A DNA stretch of 64,000 nucleotides, taken from Blastococcus xanthinilyticus (lineage in GTDB: Bacteria; Actinomycetota; Actinomycetes; Mycobacteriales; Geodermatophilaceae). The stretch's first letter is position 1; every line of letters begins with the position of its first letter. The position numbers and the translations under genes were made by a program. The notes under the pieces were generated by a model, which was not told the DNA's origin, made no database searches, and saw only the letters and a list, made by a program, of their open reading frames with translations. Where the stretch lies: contig NZ_VNHW01000009.1 of assembly GCF_008124835.1 (NCBI RefSeq), positions 1 through 64,000 on the forward strand, given 5' to 3'. Positions 61,921 through 64,000 of this stretch are shown piece after piece.

Positions 61921-62901
61921 ATGAGCGGCCCACGGGAACCGGACGGCTTCGACGACGGGCGGGAGGACGGCGCCGGCTGGCGCGAACCCCCGCACCTGGG
62001 CGGCGACGCCTCCGGCGAGGACGTCGACCGCCCGAACTTCGCCGACCGCAGGAAGCAGCCGCGGGACGACGCCCCGGTGCCGGGGCAACCCTGGCAGCCC
62101 CCGGGCTGGGACCTGCCGCCGGCCGAGGGGCAGCGCCCGGTGCCCCCGGCCGCCGGTGGCGCGGTGCCCCCGGCTCCGGACGGCGCGGCACCCGGGAGCC
62201 GGTCGCCCGAGGACGCTGCGCCGCCGGCGCAGGACGTCCCGCCGGCCGCTCCGGGCCCGCTCCGGGGCGGTGGGCTCTTCGGCCGGCGCCGCCGGCAGCC
62301 GACCGTGGCCGAGCGGGTGTTCGCCTACGAGGGCGACGCCGTGGGCGCGCAGGGCTGGGCACTGCAGCAGGGCTGGACGGTGTCCGACGGCACCGCGCCG
62401 GAGGACGCCGCCCTGGCCGACCTGATCGCCGGCTCGCCGGTGCGCGCGACCAAGGACCACCGGGCGGCCAACGTGCTCCGCGGCCGCGCCGGCTCGCTCG
62501 AGGTCGTCGCCTTCGACGTCGTCTACGCGTCGGGCCGGTACCTGGTCCCGGAGTACGCCATCACCGCCGTGCCGATGCTCGGCGGCGTCCCCGGCTTCCG
62601 GCTGAGCCCGTCGCGGTTCTGGCGGCACGGGACCGGCGGCCTGCTGCCGATGCCCAGCGGCGACGAGGCGTTCGACGCCCGCTGGCTGCTGCTGGCCGCC
62701 GAGGACAGCCCCCAGCTGCGCCGGCTGGTCCAGGACCCGACCGTGCACGGCCTCCTGCTCGGCAGCGACGACGGCGACGAGTTCTGGTCCGGTGCCGGCC
62801 ACGTGGCGGCGGTCCGGCCCGACGGGCACCGGCCGCAGCTGCTCGAGCACCACGGGCGGCTGCTGACCGCCATCGCCGGGGCGTTGATGGCCGGCGCGTG
62901 A
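61921..62901 (+). CDS. Hypothetical protein with Pro-rich N-terminus
   Basis: A 326-residue protein. Residues 1-125 are Pro/Gly/Asp-rich and disordered-looking, ending GLFGRRRRQPTVAERVFAYE. A globular part follows (GDAVGAQGWALQQGWTVSDG, RYLVPEYAITAVPMLGGVPG, FDARWLLLAAEDSPQLRRLV). It has no signal peptide or membrane helix. I do not recognise the family. GGGAGGAGGGG precedes the ATG. Its stop overlaps the ABC exporter start by 4 bases. In many relatives gyrB lies here instead. Confidence 0.75.
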   Translation: MSGPREPDGFDDGREDGAGWREPPHLGGDASGEDVDRPNFADRRKQPRDDAPVPGQPWQPPGWDLPPAEGQRPVPPAAGGAVPPAPDGAAPGSRSPEDAAPPAQDVPPAAPGPLRGGGLFGRRRRQPTVAERVFAYEGDAVGAQGWALQQGWTVSDGTAPEDAALADLIAGSPVRATKDHRAANVLRGRAGSLEVVAFDVVYASGRYLVPEYAITAVPMLGGVPGFRLSPSRFWRHGTGGLLPMPSGDEAFDARWLLLAAEDSPQLRRLVQDPTVHGLLLGSDDGDEFWSGAGHVAAVRPDGHRPQLLEHHGRLLTAIAGALMAGA

Positions 62902-64000
62902 CCGCTCCCGCGATCTCCGGACCGGAGGCGGCCCCGACCGGGGTCGGCGTCCGGCACCTGCTCCCGCTGCTGAGCCCGCACCGGCGTCCCCTGCTGCTCG
63001 CCGGAGGGCTGTCGCTGGTGGCCGCGGCCGGCGCGCTGGCCCAGCCGGCACTGGTCGCCCGGGTGATCGACGTCGTCGGCTCCGGGCAGCCGCTGCTGCC
63101 CGCGGTCGCGCTCCTCGTGGTGGTGCTCGTGGCCGCCTCGGCGGTGGGCGCCTTCCAGCAGTTCCTGCTGCAGCGCACCGCCGAGGGCGTCGTGCTCACC
63201 ACCCGGCAGACGCTCACCGACCGGCTGCTCCGCCTGCCGGTGGCCGAGTACGACCGGCGCCGCACCGGTGACCTGATGTCGCGGGTCGGCGCGGACACCA
63301 CGCTGCTGCGGGCGACGGTCACCTCCGGCGTCGTCGACGTGGTCGGCTCGGTCGTCGTCGGCGTGGGTGCCCTGATCGCGATGGCGCTGGTCGACGTCTG
63401 GCTGCTGCTCGTGACCGTGGGCGCCGTCGCCGTGGGCGTGACCACCGCGGTCCTGGCGTCGCGGGGCGTGCGCCGGCTCTCCCAGCGGGCGCAGGAGGAG
63501 GTCGGCGCGATGTCGGCCGCCGTCGAGCGGGCGCTCTCGGCGGTGCGCACCATCCGGGCCAGCGGGGCGACGGAGCGGGAGGTCGCGGCGGTGGGCGCCA
63601 GTGCCGAGCGCGCGTACGCGGCCGGCGTGCAGGTGGCCCGGCTTGAGGCGCTCGTGTCGCCGGCCGGGTCGATCGCCGTCCAGGGGGCGTTCCTCGCCGT
63701 GCTGGGCGTCGGCGGGTACCGGGTGGCCGAGGGCACGATCAGCGTGGCCGAGCTGGTCGCCTTCATCCTCTACCTGTTCCTGCTGGTCATGCCCCTGGGT
63801 CAGGCGATCTCCGCCTGGACCCAGCTGCAGACGGGGCTGGGGGCGCTCACCCGCATCCAGGAGGTGCTCGGCCTGGAGCCCGAGCACGAGGACCGTCCCG
63901 AGCGCCCCGGCACCGGCGGATCCAGCGCCGGCGCCCCGCTGCTGGAGCTGGACGGGGTCTCGTTCCGGTACCCCGACGGGACGCCGGTGCTGAACGCCGT
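62898..64000 (+). CDS. ABC exporter, membrane domain plus start of ATPase (partial)
   Basis: The 5' 367 codons of an ABC exporter half-transporter; the gene runs off the window. GTG 62898 overlaps the upstream stop. About six membrane helices lie between residues 30 and 300 (LLLAGGLSLVAAAGALAQPA, LLPAVALLVVVLVAASAVGA). EYDRRRTGDLMSRVGADTTL and ERALSAVRTIRASGATEREV are coupling-helix segments of the ABCB type. The nucleotide-binding domain begins LELDGVSFRYPDGTPVL at the very end; Walker A lies beyond the window. Substrate unknown. Confidence 0.9.
   Translation, partial: MTAPAISGPEAAPTGVGVRHLLPLLSPHRRPLLLAGGLSLVAAAGALAQPALVARVIDVVGSGQPLLPAVALLVVVLVAASAVGAFQQFLLQRTAEGVVLTTRQTLTDRLLRLPVAEYDRRRTGDLMSRVGADTTLLRATVTSGVVDVVGSVVVGVGALIAMALVDVWLLLVTVGAVAVGVTTAVLASRGVRRLSQRAQEEVGAMSAAVERALSAVRTIRASGATEREVAAVGASAERAYAAGVQVARLEALVSPAGSIAVQGAFLAVLGVGGYRVAEGTISVAELVAFILYLFLLVMPLGQAISAWTQLQTGLGALTRIQEVLGLEPEHEDRPERPGTGGSSAGAPLLELDGVSFRYPDGTPVLNA

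Noticed and set aside
1-64000. tRNA, rRNA or insertion sequences
   Set aside because: I looked for tRNA-like cloverleaf ends, rRNA segments and transposase motifs by eye and found none I could support.

Overview
The window is very GC-rich, densely coded chromosomal DNA with many GTG starts, 1-4 base gene overlaps and leaderless-type promoters. The gene order is that of an actinobacterial replication-origin region: rpmH-rnpA-yidD-yidC-jag-rsmG-parA-parB on the minus strand, then dnaA-dnaN-gnd-recF-dciA on the plus strand. Farther left lie cwlM-trxA-trxB-murJ-DUF6049-NUDIX-cca, the ino1-PadR-DUF5318-ponA group and rpsF-ssb-rpsR-rplI-dnaB. The style of the proteins suggests a Geodermatophilaceae-like genus, but that is inference; no rRNA or tRNA gene is present to settle it.

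Layout. 1-6.3 kb: a decayed HNH endonuclease end, a YnfA-type membrane protein, an alpha/beta hydrolase, a secreted DUF3152/LGFP protein, a stand-alone SF2 helicase, and a DUF3291-peptidase E-membrane protein operon. 6.3-9.4 kb: a TPP riboswitch and a tightly coupled thiM-thiE-thiD-tenA thiamine salvage operon. 9.4-18.3 kb: dinB, a methyltransferase, a prenyltransferase-like protein, a PucR-type regulator divergent from a ferredoxin reductase-acyl desaturase pair, and a large secreted hydrolase. 18.4-22.9 kb: dnaB and the rpsF operon, then an nfo endonuclease. 22.95-23.37 kb: a 94-bp tandem repeat. 23.3-30.1 kb: a GT-C-like membrane protein, ponA, DUF5318, a PadR regulator with its likely operator, and ino1. 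30.2-35.7 kb: a lipoprotein, YqgE, an MFS transporter, a metzincin-like protease and cca. 35.8-47.95 kb: NUDIX, DUF6049, murJ, a separate pseudokinase, trxB, trxA, cwlM, an aminotransferase and a D-Ala-D-Ala ligase-like gene. 48.0-64.0 kb: a secreted beta/gamma-crystallin/I36-like protein, the parAB-to-rpmH cluster, dnaA, oriC, dnaN-gnd-recF-dciA, a hypothetical protein and an ABC exporter cut by the window end.

How it works together. Replication initiation (dnaA, oriC, dnaN, recF, dciA, dnaB, ssb) and segregation (parA, parB, five clear parS palindromes scattered over 47 kb, several inside genes) sit with ribosome, RNase P and membrane-insertion genes (rpmH, rnpA, yidD, yidC). Cell-wall genes (ponA, murJ, the pseudokinase, cwlM, the ligase) and thiol-redox genes (trxB, trxA) are interleaved. 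Points of note are a GGAAT-N18-GTT sigma-R-type promoter at trxB, LexA-like and DnaA boxes ahead of dnaB, a PadR operator, thrombospondin-type-3-like repeats on PonA, and a GC-rich repeat family that follows both nfo and dnaA.
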